Shown piece after piece: positions 45,753-54,018 of a stretch of 64,000 bases of DNA. The notes under the pieces were generated by a model. It ran no database searches, was not told where the DNA came from, and worked only from the letters and a program-made list of their open reading frames with translations. The stretch covers positions 1 through 64,000 of the forward strand of contig CANGEW010000010.1 in NCBI GenBank assembly GCA_947452965.1, in the 5' to 3' direction. Every line of letters starts with the position of its first letter. Position 1 is the first letter of the stretch. Position numbers and translations under genes: made by a program. The stretch is from Chitinophagaceae bacterium. GTDB lineage: Bacteria; Bacteroidota; Bacteroidia; Chitinophagales; Chitinophagaceae.

Positions 45753-45815
45753 ATGAGAAAAAGCTCTACCAATTGCATAACAAAAATAAATAGCTTCCTT
45801 TCTCTTCGCTGTTAA
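45753..45815 (+). CDS. possible 20-aa micro-ORF between ftsY and psuK
   Basis: ATG frame of 20 codons (MRKSSTNCITKINSFLSLRC). It begins after an A/C-rich leader of the type often found before Bacteroidota starts. No known function, and no other support; it may be chance or a leader peptide. Confidence 0.2.
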   Translation: MRKSSTNCITKINSFLSLRC

Positions 45816-45930
45816 CTATTCGCCAAGATTTCATTAAGGTCTTGTTAATTGCTGAAAGGGAACAGCCCATTTTCTCCAAAATAATCCTTTGTGAATACCA
45901 TTCTTCATCTACTAAACAAGTGGTATTTTC

Positions 45931-45938
45931 TATATTTG
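45931..45938 (+). promoter_or_regulatory. -7 box very close to the psuK start
   Basis: TATATTTG (perfect TAnnTTTG) ends only 4 nt before the ATG at 45943. Initiation would fall at or next to the start codon, giving a leaderless or nearly leaderless mRNA. No clear -33 TTG is found. Confidence 0.5.
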
Positions 45939-45942
45939 CAGA

Positions 45943-46872
45943 ATGTCAGCTGTAATTTGTATTGGATCGGCTTTAGTGGATGAATTGTTCTTTTGCAAAG
46001 AACCTGTTATTGCGGGAACGTCTAATCCTGCAAATCTTTCACGTAATATTGGCGGAGTACTGAGTAATGTGGCTTTTCATTTATCGTACTTGGGCATAGA
46101 GGTTCAATATGTAACAGTTATAGGCAATGATGCTGAGGCCTCATGGATAAAAAATGGATTGCAAAAAGTGGGTATTGATACCAATGGATTGTTGGAAGTG
46201 AACGACAATACCGGTAAATATGTATCATTTCTAAACCCCGACGGCAGTTTACATGCCGCGGCTTGTGTTGATATTTGTGAAAAATATCTTATTCCCGAAG
46301 TGCTGGAAGAAAAAAAATCGCTTTTTAAAAAAGCAGAATTGATCATTACCGATACCAACATCAGCGTAGCTTCTTTACAGTGGGTAATTGATTTTTCCAG
46401 AGAGTCTCAAATCCCTTTAATCATAGAACCTGTTTCGGTGGCAAAGGCCAGAAAGCTGGCTCAGTTGGATTTGTCGGGCGTTTTTATGATTACACCTAAT
46501 CAAGATGAGTTGCAATCTGTTGCAAATGATACGGGCAGCGACGAACAAATCATGTCTGAAAAAATACTGAATAGCAAAATCAAAAACATTTGGGTAAGGA
46601 AAGGATCTGAAGGATCTGTGCTATATAACAACAACGGACAAACGAAAGTAAAGGCTCCTTCTATTGATATTGTTGACAGTACAGGTGCCGGTGATGCTGC
46701 ATTAGCGGGATGGGTAGCCGCGCATTTGAACCACATGGAAACATTGCATTGCCTGGAAATTGGCCACACACTTGCTTTTGAAGTATTACAGGTAAAAGGT
46801 GCTGTAAAACATAACATAGATTTTAATACATTACTTGATTTAAGAAATAAATACTACACTCATGCAAGCTGA
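45943..46872 (+). CDS. psuK: PfkB-family kinase, probable pseudouridine kinase
   Basis: A 309-residue ribokinase-type sugar/nucleoside kinase. Substrate lid region ICIGSALVDELFF (about 5-17) and NIGGVLSNVAFHLSYLGIEV (about 36-55); PfkB signature 2 with the catalytic Asp in DSTGAGDAALAGWVA (about 245-259). The assignment as pseudouridine kinase comes from its 11-nt overlap with psuG, which uses the product pseudouridine 5'-phosphate. Confidence 0.9.
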   Translation: MSAVICIGSALVDELFFCKEPVIAGTSNPANLSRNIGGVLSNVAFHLSYLGIEVQYVTVIGNDAEASWIKNGLQKVGIDTNGLLEVNDNTGKYVSFLNPDGSLHAAACVDICEKYLIPEVLEEKKSLFKKAELIITDTNISVASLQWVIDFSRESQIPLIIEPVSVAKARKLAQLDLSGVFMITPNQDELQSVANDTGSDEQIMSEKILNSKIKNIWVRKGSEGSVLYNNNGQTKVKAPSIDIVDSTGAGDAALAGWVAAHLNHMETLHCLEIGHTLAFEVLQVKGAVKHNIDFNTLLDLRNKYYTHAS

Positions 46873-47779
46873 TTTTTTAATAATACATCCAGAAGTACAA
46901 GAGGCATTGGATCATAAAAAACCGGTGGTGGCTTTGGAATCTACCATCATCTCTCATGGCATGCCCTGGCCAAAGAACGTGGAAACGGCTTTGTCGGTGG
47001 AAGCCGCTGTTAGAAAAGAAGGCGCTATCCCTGCCACCATTGTCATCAAGGATGGTAAATGCAATGTAGGACTATCTGCTGATTTGATTGATTATTTTGG
47101 ACAAGCCAAGGATGTTTGGAAAGTTAGTTTGCGAGACATGCCCTACGTAATAGCCAATAAATTACCCGGCGCCACTACAGTTGCAGCTACGATGCGAATT
47201 GCTTCTATGGCTGGCATTAAGATTTTTGCTACCGGAGGTATAGGTGGTGTTCACAGAGGCGCTACAACAACCATGGATATTTCGGCCGATTTAACCGAAA
47301 TGGCTCATACCAATGTGGCCGTTGTATCTGCAGGCGTAAAGTCTATTTTAGATATTGGTTTAACGTTAGAATATTTGGAAACGATGGGCATACCAGTGGT
47401 AACCTACGGACAAGATGAATTTCCTAGTTTCTACTCCAGTAAAAGCGGGTATAGATCTCCGTTACGCATGGATGATGAGAGCAACATTGCCGCCATGTTA
47501 CAAGTGAAGTGGCAGATGGGGTTGCAGGGAACGGTGCTGATAGCTAATCCATTGCCAACAAAATATGAGGTTGCACCAGATGTGATAGAGCAACATATAC
47601 AAAAGGCTTTGCAGGATGCTGATCAGCAAAAAATTACCGGAAAGGAAGTGACACCGTTTATTTTAAAACATATTGCCGATCACTCAAAAGGAGAGAGCCT
47701 CGAGGCGAATATTGCTCTGATACATCACAATGCAGCATTGGCAGCGAGAATTGCGGTTGCGTATGAGAAATTAAAGTAG
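46862..47779 (+). CDS. psuG: pseudouridine-5'-phosphate glycosidase
   Basis: Splits the C-C glycosidic bond of pseudouridine 5'-phosphate to uracil and ribose 5-phosphate. 305 residues. Signatures: VALESTIISHGMPWPKN (about 24-40), ATIVIKDGKCNVGLS (about 58-72), KLPGATTVAATM (about 98-109), FATGGIGGVHRGATTTMDISADL (about 121-143) and VSAGVKSILDI. It overlaps psuK by 11 nt, so the two are translated together in pseudouridine salvage from RNA decay. Confidence 0.96.
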   Translation: MQADFLIIHPEVQEALDHKKPVVALESTIISHGMPWPKNVETALSVEAAVRKEGAIPATIVIKDGKCNVGLSADLIDYFGQAKDVWKVSLRDMPYVIANKLPGATTVAATMRIASMAGIKIFATGGIGGVHRGATTTMDISADLTEMAHTNVAVVSAGVKSILDIGLTLEYLETMGIPVVTYGQDEFPSFYSSKSGYRSPLRMDDESNIAAMLQVKWQMGLQGTVLIANPLPTKYEVAPDVIEQHIQKALQDADQQKITGKEVTPFILKHIADHSKGESLEANIALIHHNAALAARIAVAYEKLK

Positions 47780-47801
47780 CAGTGTAAATAAAATCAAGTC
47801 T

Positions 47802-48104
47802 TTATGCAAAAGTCTTAATCAACAAAATTACCATGCCGTATAAAACGGTAGAGATGAAAACACCTTTGGCAGTCCGGTCTTTTTGAGTGTTGATGTAAAA
47901 AGTAAAAACTAATGCGTTCATTAAAAGAGATATGCTCAATGCAGCCGAGAGTGTTCTGAATCCTGGCTCTAAATAGATGAATTGAAAAAACTCTTTAAAA
48001 GTAAAAATTCCAAACTTGTACCATTTAAAGAGTAGTAATCCGGTCACCGGAGCCATTAAGCCCCAAACAATGCCTAATTTCAAATTGTCTTTGGTGAAAA
48101 TCAT
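47802..48104 (-). CDS. small membrane protein coupled to surE
   Basis: A 100-residue protein with three predicted spans (about 7-25, 47-68 and 80-98). I do not recognise a family. Its ATG overlaps the surE stop by 4 nt (48101-48104), which indicates translational coupling. Confidence 0.6.
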   Translation of the reverse strand: MIFTKDNLKLGIVWGLMAPVTGLLLFKWYKFGIFTFKEFFQFIYLEPGFRTLSAALSISLLMNALVFTFYINTQKDRTAKGVFISTVLYGMVILLIKTFA

Positions 48105-48886
48105 TTGAATAGTTTATTTTTTTCCAGTTGTTTCTTTAAGGTATAATTCGTAAGATCAAATTGGATGGGCACCACACTTACATAGTTATTTTTCAGCGCC
48201 CACACATCCGTGTCTTTACTTTTATCGTGGTTTTTAAATTCGCCGGTGAGCCAAAAGTATTTTTTACCCTGAGGGTCCATTCTTTCGTCAAAAGACTCAT
48301 CATATTTGGCATACGCTTGTTTGCAAAGTTTCAAGCCTTTGATTTTTTTAAGAGGAACCGCAGGAATATTCACGTTTAACAAAAGATGCTTATCTATTTT
48401 TTTTTGTTTCAATATTTCGGTAACCAGTATACGAACAAAATGCTTGGAAGGTTCAAAATCGGCATCATATCGATAATCCAATAAAGAGAAGCCTATGCTT
48501 GGGATTCCTTCAATAGAGGCTTCCATAGCGGCCGACATGGTACCACTGTAGATCACGTTGATAGAATGATTTGCTCCATGGTTGATGCCACTCAAACAGA
48601 TATCTGGTTTGCGATGTAATATTTTATCAACAGCTAATTTTACACAATCAACCGGAGTGCCAGAAGTTTGCCAGGCTTCTATATCTCCGAATAAATTCAT
48701 TTTGTTCATGCGAAGCGGAGAGCCAATGGTTATGGCATGTCCCATACCGCTTTGTGGTTTGTCGGGGGCCACCACCACCACTCTTCCTAAATCTTTTACA
48801 GCTTCTACCAAACTTCGTATACCCGGTGAGGTAATATCATCGTCATTGGTAATAAGTATAATAGGTAATTCTTTTTTCGTAGCCAT
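48101..48886 (-). CDS. surE: 5'/3'-nucleotidase SurE
   Basis: Survival protein SurE, metal-dependent phosphatase on nucleoside monophosphates. 261 residues. The metal pair is in ILITNDDDITSPGI (Asp15, Asp16); family members usually have NDDG, here the Gly is Asp17. Ser in PQSGMGHAIT (about 45-54) and Asn in LSGINHGANHS (about 98-108) complete the site. YSGTMSAAMEASIEGIPSIGFS is also standard. Probably active, but the extra Asp next to the metal is unusual. Confidence 0.95.
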   Translation of the reverse strand: MATKKELPIILITNDDDITSPGIRSLVEAVKDLGRVVVVAPDKPQSGMGHAITIGSPLRMNKMNLFGDIEAWQTSGTPVDCVKLAVDKILHRKPDICLSGINHGANHSINVIYSGTMSAAMEASIEGIPSIGFSLLDYRYDADFEPSKHFVRILVTEILKQKKIDKHLLLNVNIPAVPLKKIKGLKLCKQAYAKYDESFDERMDPQGKKYFWLTGEFKNHDKSKDTDVWALKNNYVSVVPIQFDLTNYTLKKQLEKNKLFK

Positions 48887-48900
48887 AGTGTATTATTTTA

Positions 48901-49356
48901 TTAAAACCAGCGCATCATGGGTCTGCCCACATTGGGTCTGCCTGTCCATGGAATAGAAAGCAGGATTAAGAATAAGGCAATTCCAAAGAGCAGCAACATT
49001 TTTTTGTGTTTCTTTTCGGGAGCAGCTTTTTTAACAGCAGAGCGACCTACATGTACTAATACCCACGCAAGAATCATCATTATGCCATGCTCTACAATAA
49101 AAAAACGATTTACCGGATCTTTCATTACATCGCCCATGCCCGCTTTTATTTTATCAAACCATCCATTGGTAAAAACTAAAATAAGACCTAGTAGTAGTTG
49201 AAGGTCGCAAACAATCATAAAGAATAAACTGCTTTTATTGTCGTTTGCAGAGAAGGTCCTTTTTTGACTGATACCGGAAATCGCGTTGATGACGGTCCAG
49301 AAACCAGCAATTAAAATAAGCCATCTCAAAGCACTATGTAAAATCAATGTAGTCAT
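48901..49356 (-). CDS. four-span membrane protein, possibly cytochrome b-like
   Basis: A 151-residue protein with four membrane spans. Conserved-looking histidines lie within or near spans: His7 (LILHSALRW), His in FIVEHGIMMILAWVLVHVGR (about 87-106). Proteins of this layout in Bacteroidota are often labelled cytochrome b, with histidines as possible heme ligands, but I see no proof. It lies 14 nt upstream of surE in the same direction. Confidence 0.55.
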   Translation of the reverse strand: MTTLILHSALRWLILIAGFWTVINAISGISQKRTFSANDNKSSLFFMIVCDLQLLLGLILVFTNGWFDKIKAGMGDVMKDPVNRFFIVEHGIMMILAWVLVHVGRSAVKKAAPEKKHKKMLLLFGIALFLILLSIPWTGRPNVGRPMMRWF

Positions 49357-49471
49357 AATAGAATGATTTAGTGATGGGCAAATTTAGTTGAATAAATGAA
49401 TAAAGTATCATATCGGTTGGTAACTTCAGTAATAATGGAGGTCTTATATTTTAAAATGTCAAAAAATAAAT

Positions 49472-49501
49472 TTGCATAAACTAAAAACTTTAGTATATTT
49501 G
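49472..49501 (+). promoter_or_regulatory. promoter of the XRE-S24 regulator
   Basis: TTG at 49472-49474 and TATATTTG at 49494-49501, 19 nt apart, a textbook Bacteroidota -33/-7 pair. Start codon is 22 nt after the -7 box. Confidence 0.75.
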
Positions 49502-49517
49502 TGCTAATCAAATTAGT
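49480..49517. promoter_or_regulatory. two matching operator-like dyads over the XRE-S24 promoter
   Basis: Site 1: ACTAAA-AAC-TTTAGT (49480-49494), between -33 and -7. Site 2: GCTAAT-CAA-ATTAGT (49503-49517), over the expected transcription start. Both fit RCTAAW-N3-WTTAGT and their centres are 23 bp apart, about two helical turns. This is what an autorepressor operator pair looks like. Confidence 0.7.
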
Positions 49518-49523
49518 TTAGTT

Positions 49524-50282
49524 ATGTCAAGAGCCGGATTAAACCTAAAGTACTTGCGCAAACTACGCGGTTGGACGCAAGAAGAATTTGCCAATAAATT
49601 AGACATCAAACGTTCATTGGTTGGGGCCTATGAAGAAGAAAGAGCCGATCCAAGAATTGATGTATTGGAAATTGTGGCAGATATTTTTAAATTGTCGATG
49701 GATGAATTGTTATTGAAGGATCTTTCAGTTGTTTCGTCAACTGGTAGTTATCTTCAAAAAAGACGTATGCAGAAAATGTTGTCTGCCGATAGAAATATCA
49801 TCCATTTTGTTCCCATTAAAGCAGCAGCGGGTTATTTGGCCGGATATGCCGATACTGAGTTTATAGATGAGCTCAATACATTCACCTTACCAATGCTTGC
49901 AGGAGGTAATTACAGAGCATTTGAAATTATTGGAGATAGTATGTTGCCAACACCTAGTGGTAGCATTATTGTAGGAGAAAAAGTCGAGTCTATTGATGAT
50001 GTAAAAAGCGGTCAGGCATTTATTGTGGTCAGCAAAAATGAAGGAATCGTATATAAGAGAATTCAAAAAAATAACAAACAAAAAAATAAGGTTACACTAG
50101 AGAGTGATAATCCAAGCTACCAGCCTTATCAAATTAATACCGAAGATATTTTAGAATTATGGTTGGCTCAGGTGGTCATTGGAAAAGTGGCTTCGCAGCA
50201 ACGTTGGGATGTAAATTCGCTGGCTAATTTGGTAAATAATTTACAAGATCAGGTGAGTACCCTGAAAAAGAAAATGAATTAG
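49524..50282 (+). CDS. XRE-family repressor with LexA-like S24 peptidase domain
   Basis: A 252-residue transcription regulator. N-terminal helix-turn-helix (LKYLRKLRGWTQEEFANKLD to LEIVADIF, about 8-56), linker, then an S24 self-cleavage domain (about 94-220): candidate cleavage site Ala102-Gly103 (KAAAGYLAGY), nucleophile Ser139 (IIGDSM), general base Lys178 (GIVYKRIQ). The C-terminus (about 228-252) is a short Leu-heptad coiled coil. Such CI/LexA-like proteins are inactivated when RecA filaments trigger self-cleavage, linking them to DNA damage. Two operator-like dyads cover its own promoter. ssb lies downstream, separated by a repeat element. Confidence 0.9.
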   Translation: MSRAGLNLKYLRKLRGWTQEEFANKLDIKRSLVGAYEEERADPRIDVLEIVADIFKLSMDELLLKDLSVVSSTGSYLQKRRMQKMLSADRNIIHFVPIKAAAGYLAGYADTEFIDELNTFTLPMLAGGNYRAFEIIGDSMLPTPSGSIIVGEKVESIDDVKSGQAFIVVSKNEGIVYKRIQKNNKQKNKVTLESDNPSYQPYQINTEDILELWLAQVVIGKVASQQRWDVNSLANLVNNLQDQVSTLKKKMN

Positions 50283-50309
50283 TAGCCGCTGAAACAGCGT
50301 ATGTTTCCA

Positions 50310-50380
50310 ATGGTAGAAAAAGTTCCATGAGTTCCAAATGTTAACGTTTTAAACCATTTGAACTTCTTGAACCTCTTAGG
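50310..50380. repeat. dispersed hairpin-forming repeat, copy C
   Basis: Short copy: GTTCCATGAGTTCCAAATG (to 50340), TTAACGTTTTAAAC loop, CATTTGAACTTCTTGAACCTC. GTTCCAAATG pairs with CATTTGAAC apart from one bulged C. It begins 28 nt after the repressor stop codon. Confidence 0.65.
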
Positions 50381-50386
50381 CGGTTG

Positions 50387-50405
50387 TGTTCATTATATGT
50401 GAACA
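50387..50405. promoter_or_regulatory. dyad upstream of ssb
   Basis: TGTTCA-TTATATG-TGAACA, a 6-bp inverted repeat with a 7-nt centre, 92 nt before the ssb start. A weak promoter-like pair (TTG at 50428-50430, TAACTTTA at 50446-50453) lies downstream. The dyad differs from the XRE-S24 sites, so another regulator may bind. Confidence 0.4.
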
Positions 50406-50496
50406 AACAAAACATTCACAGCAGTTTTTGAAATGTGTTCGTTCATAACTTTAAACAAATATTCAGATACATCGATAAACATTAAAAAACACAGTT

Positions 50497-50940
50497 ATGA
50501 TTAAATTACAAGTCATCGGAAATTTAGGAAAAGATTGCATCGTTAACGAAGTAAACGGAAAAAAAGTAATCAATTTTAGTGTAGCACATTCAGAACGCTA
50601 CAAAGACAGTCAGGGTAACCCAAAAGAAAGAACTACATGGGTTGAATGTGCTTACTGGACAGATAGGACAGCTGTTTCAGAGTATTTAACAAAAGGTCGA
50701 ACTGTCTATGCAGAAGGAACCCCGGAAGCGGACGCATACACCAACAAAGAAGGAAAGGTTGCTGCTACTTTGAGGATGCGTGTTCAAAATATTCAATTAT
50801 TGGGAGGTAATGCAGGCGAAGGTGGTGGTAATGGTTCTAGCCAGGGCAATGTCAGCAATGCAGGAGCTACCAGCGCACCTGTGGTAAATACATCGGCAAG
50901 TTCTGTTGGTGGAGGTACTGATGATGATCTGCCCTTTTAA
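50497..50940 (+). CDS. ssb: single-stranded DNA-binding protein
   Basis: Binds ssDNA in replication, repair and recombination. 147 residues: OB-fold (about 1-106) with VIGNLGKDCIVNEVNGKKVINFSVAHSE and TTWVECAYW; Gly/Asn/Ser-rich linker; acidic tail ending DDDLPF, the protein-interaction tip. Chromosomal ssb usually lies near rpsF/rpsR; here it stands alone beside an S24 repressor, so it may be a second, inducible copy. Confidence 0.95.
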   Translation: MIKLQVIGNLGKDCIVNEVNGKKVINFSVAHSERYKDSQGNPKERTTWVECAYWTDRTAVSEYLTKGRTVYAEGTPEADAYTNKEGKVAATLRMRVQNIQLLGGNAGEGGGNGSSQGNVSNAGATSAPVVNTSASSVGGGTDDDLPF

Positions 50941-50964
50941 TCTTCATTCATAATTAAATCTAGT

Positions 50965-50994
50965 TCCCGGCTCTAATTGGTCGGGATTTTTTTT
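50965..50994 (+). terminator. terminator after ssb
   Basis: TCCCG (50965-50969) pairs with CGGGA (50982-50986), followed by eight T; 24 nt after the ssb stop. Confidence 0.75.
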
Positions 50995-50997
50995 ATG

Positions 50998-51029
50998 AAA
51001 AAGCCGTCTCTTATTAAGGGAGACGGCTT
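50998..51029 (-). terminator. terminator of the amino acid permease gene
   Basis: Perfect 10-bp stem AAGCCGTCTC (51001-51010) / GAGACGGCTT (51020-51029), 9-nt loop. On the minus strand it is followed by a short T run, so it should end the leftward permease transcript. Confidence 0.8.
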
Positions 51030-51056
51030 TGGTTTATTAGTAATTTGAATTCAGTG

Positions 51057-52538
51057 TTAATCCTTTAAATGACTTCTTTTTTTGCTGTATCCAAAATAAA
51101 TCACGAAGCCTATGGCTAACCAGCCAAACAAACGAGCCCAGTTAGTCCAGCCTAATCCATAAATCATGGCAGCACAAACTAAAATTCCTAGTATAGGGAT
51201 TACTGGCACAAAAGGTGTTTTAAATTGACGAGGTAAATCAGGATTTGTTTTTCTTAAAATAATTACTGCAGCGCATACCAGAATAAACGCGAATAAGGTA
51301 CCGATACTCGTCATGTCGCCTACAATATCACCTGGAACAAAAGCTGCAAATAAACCTACTAAAACTAAAATGATTAAGTTGGCTTTGTAAGGTGTTTTGT
51401 ATTTTGGATGTACTTCGCAGAATGCAGCGGGTAACAATCCGTCTTTACTCATGGAGTAAAAAACACGACTTTGGCCTAGAAGCATTACTAGTATTACTGA
51501 AGAGAATCCTGCTAAAATGGCCACCGTTACTAATTTTCCGAGCCATTCATAACCAGGCATGAACTTATTGATGGCAGCTACTACTGAAGCTTCCCTTCCG
51601 TCTGTTCTAAAAAACTCAACAGGAGCAATCCCTGTAAGCACATGAGCAAATAAGATATATAAAACAGTACAAACGGCTAATGAGCCTAAAATTCCAATTG
51701 GCATGGCTGTTTTTGGATTTTTAGTTTCTTGTGCTGCCGTACTCACTGCATCAAATCCAATGAAGGCAAAAAATACCACACCAGCTGCGCCTAATATCCC
51801 CAGAATACCTCCAAAATGATGATCTACTCCCTGGTGATCTGTGTAAATAGTTGGTTCGGGAATATAGGGTACTTGATTAGCAGAACTTACAAATCCCCTT
51901 CCAAGAATTATAATTAATACTACAATAGAAACTTTTGTTATAACAATTAAGCCATTTACAAAAGCAGATTCCTGAGTGCCTTTAATTAAAAGTAAACTAA
52001 GTAATGTAACAATTCCCAAAGCAGGCAAATTGATAATACCTGTATGCACAATACCCGCTGCATCAGCAATGGAATGTTCAAAAGGAGAGTGACACCATTC
52101 ATAGGCAATAGGCTTCCAGTGTAATACCTGTACTAATAAATTGTTTAAGTATTCGCTCCAGGCAATACCAACAGTAGCTGCGCCAACGGCATATTCCAAA
52201 ATTAAATCCCAACCAATAACCCAGGCAAGCAATTCGCCCATGGTAGCATACGTATAAGTATAGGCACTTCCCGAAATGGGTATTGAGGAGGATAATTCGG
52301 CGTAACATAATCCTGCAAGTGCACATCCGATAGCAGCAACGATGAAACCAAATGTAACAGAGGGCCCCGCATTTTGTGCTGCCGCTGCTGCAGTTCTAAC
52401 AAATAGTCCAGCGCCGATGATGGCACCAATTCCAAGTGCAACAAGCGAACCTGCACTGAGCGTTCGTTTCAATCCTTTTTCTGAATCACCCGCTTCTTCT
52501 AAAAGCAAGTTCATCGGTTTTTTTGTAAATAATCCCAT
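51057..52538 (-). CDS. APC-family amino acid permease (cationic amino acid transporter-like)
   Basis: A 493-residue transporter with about twelve to fourteen spans. N-terminal LVALGIGAIIGAGLFVRTAAAA (about 32-53) is the substrate-binding unwound helix of APC permeases; AIGCALAGLCYAELSSSIPISGSAYTYTYATMGE (about 68-101) and FFAFIGFDAVSTAAQETKNPKTAMPIGI (about 256-283) match the CAT/YfnA group. Substrate is likely a basic or neutral amino acid; exact choice is unknown. Confidence 0.92.
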   Translation of the reverse strand: MGLFTKKPMNLLLEEAGDSEKGLKRTLSAGSLVALGIGAIIGAGLFVRTAAAAAQNAGPSVTFGFIVAAIGCALAGLCYAELSSSIPISGSAYTYTYATMGELLAWVIGWDLILEYAVGAATVGIAWSEYLNNLLVQVLHWKPIAYEWCHSPFEHSIADAAGIVHTGIINLPALGIVTLLSLLLIKGTQESAFVNGLIVITKVSIVVLIIILGRGFVSSANQVPYIPEPTIYTDHQGVDHHFGGILGILGAAGVVFFAFIGFDAVSTAAQETKNPKTAMPIGILGSLAVCTVLYILFAHVLTGIAPVEFFRTDGREASVVAAINKFMPGYEWLGKLVTVAILAGFSSVILVMLLGQSRVFYSMSKDGLLPAAFCEVHPKYKTPYKANLIILVLVGLFAAFVPGDIVGDMTSIGTLFAFILVCAAVIILRKTNPDLPRQFKTPFVPVIPILGILVCAAMIYGLGWTNWARLFGWLAIGFVIYFGYSKKRSHLKD

Positions 52539-52685
52539 AAAATAATTGGTTAGTTAAAATAATAAGTGAAAAATAAGGAATTATTTAATGATTTTAATAA
52601 AGAATTATTAACCTGTGTAAATTCTTATTTAATTTGATCTCAAATGACCATTCAACATTAAAGATTATATTGCAACGAAAATTTT

Positions 52686-53957
52686 ATGGATACAAATATT
52701 TCACCCCAAGTTAAGTCTAACAAACTCACTCTTTATATTGTGATTGCCATGTTATTGGGCATTCTTGTTGGCTATTTAGTGAACACAAATACTTCACCCG
52801 ATTTTGTTAAAGCATTTGCGCCTAAAATTAAGTTACTGGCTACCATTTTTTTACGGTTGGTTCAAATGATTATTGCTCCGTTGGTATTTGCAACCTTGGT
52901 TGTTGGTATCGCTAAATTGGGCGATTTAAAAACTGTAGGAAGGGTGGGAGGTAAAGCAATGGTATGGTTTATTTCTGCATCTTTACTTAGCTTGTCGCTC
53001 GGTTTGCTATTGGTAACTATCACCAAGCCTGGTGTGGGTGTGAATATTGCCAATGCTGATATTGAAGGAGCAAAAGACTTGATGGGTAAAACCAAAGAAT
53101 TTTCATTAGATAAATTTATCGAACATGTTTTTCCAAGAAGTGTGATGGAGGCTATGGCTAATAATGAAATTTTACAATTAGTAATTTTTTCTGTCTTTTT
53201 TGGAGTGGCCGTAACTGCAATAGGAAAGAAGGGCGCACCCATTATTCACGCATTGGATTCCTTAACGCATATAGTATTAAAAATGGTTTCCTATGTGATG
53301 AAATTGGCTCCTGTAGGTGTTTTTGGAGCTATGGCAGGCGTAATCGCATTAAAAGGGTTAGGTATTTTAAAAACTTACGCTTATTACATTGGTTCTTTCT
53401 ATCTGGGACTGGCAGTTTTATGGGCCATATTATTGTTAGTGGGATATATTATATTAAAAAACAGATTAGTCGTTTTATTAAAAAGACTTTACAGCCCCAT
53501 GGTGATTGCTTTTAACACTGCTAGCAGTGAGGCGGTGTTTCCAAAATTGGTAGAAGAAATGGAGCGCTTTGGATGTAATAATAAGATTGTCTCATTTACG
53601 TTGCCGCTAGGATATTCTTTTAATTTAGATGGAAGTATGATGTACATGACTTTTGCAAGTATGTTTATTGCTCAGGCATATAACATCACCTCTATTACCG
53701 AGCACCTGCCTACTCAGATTGCTATGTTGCTGGTCTTTATGTTAACCAGTAAAGGTATTGCCGGAGTTCCCAGGGCGTCCTTGGTAGTTGTTTTAGCTAC
53801 GGGTGTTATGTTTGGTATTCCTGCCGAAGGAATTGGACTGGTGCTTGCAATTGATACTTTTTGTGATATGGGCAGAAGCATGACGAATGTATTAGGTAAT
53901 GCACTTGCAACCGTAGCCGTTAGTAAATGGGAAGGTGCATTGGAAACGCATTCATAA
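52686..53957 (+). CDS. dicarboxylate/amino acid:cation symporter (DAACS)
   Basis: A 423-residue GltP/DctA-type secondary transporter. Hallmarks: RLVQMIIAPLVFATLVVGIAKLGD (about 57-80), serine-rich hairpin FNTASSEAVFPKLVEEME (about 278-295), LPLGYSFNLDGSMMYMTFASMFIAQ (about 307-331) and LTSKGIAGVPRASLVVV (about 355-371), DTFCDMGRSMTNVLGNALA (about 394-412). Likely takes up glutamate, aspartate or C4-dicarboxylates with Na+ or H+. Confidence 0.94.
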   Translation: MDTNISPQVKSNKLTLYIVIAMLLGILVGYLVNTNTSPDFVKAFAPKIKLLATIFLRLVQMIIAPLVFATLVVGIAKLGDLKTVGRVGGKAMVWFISASLLSLSLGLLLVTITKPGVGVNIANADIEGAKDLMGKTKEFSLDKFIEHVFPRSVMEAMANNEILQLVIFSVFFGVAVTAIGKKGAPIIHALDSLTHIVLKMVSYVMKLAPVGVFGAMAGVIALKGLGILKTYAYYIGSFYLGLAVLWAILLLVGYIILKNRLVVLLKRLYSPMVIAFNTASSEAVFPKLVEEMERFGCNNKIVSFTLPLGYSFNLDGSMMYMTFASMFIAQAYNITSITEHLPTQIAMLLVFMLTSKGIAGVPRASLVVVLATGVMFGIPAEGIGLVLAIDTFCDMGRSMTNVLGNALATVAVSKWEGALETHS

Positions 53958-54018
53958 TTGATTGGTATTTTTTATTAAAGAGAGTGAACTGGATTCTTTG
54001 ATTTTTAAAATTTTATAT

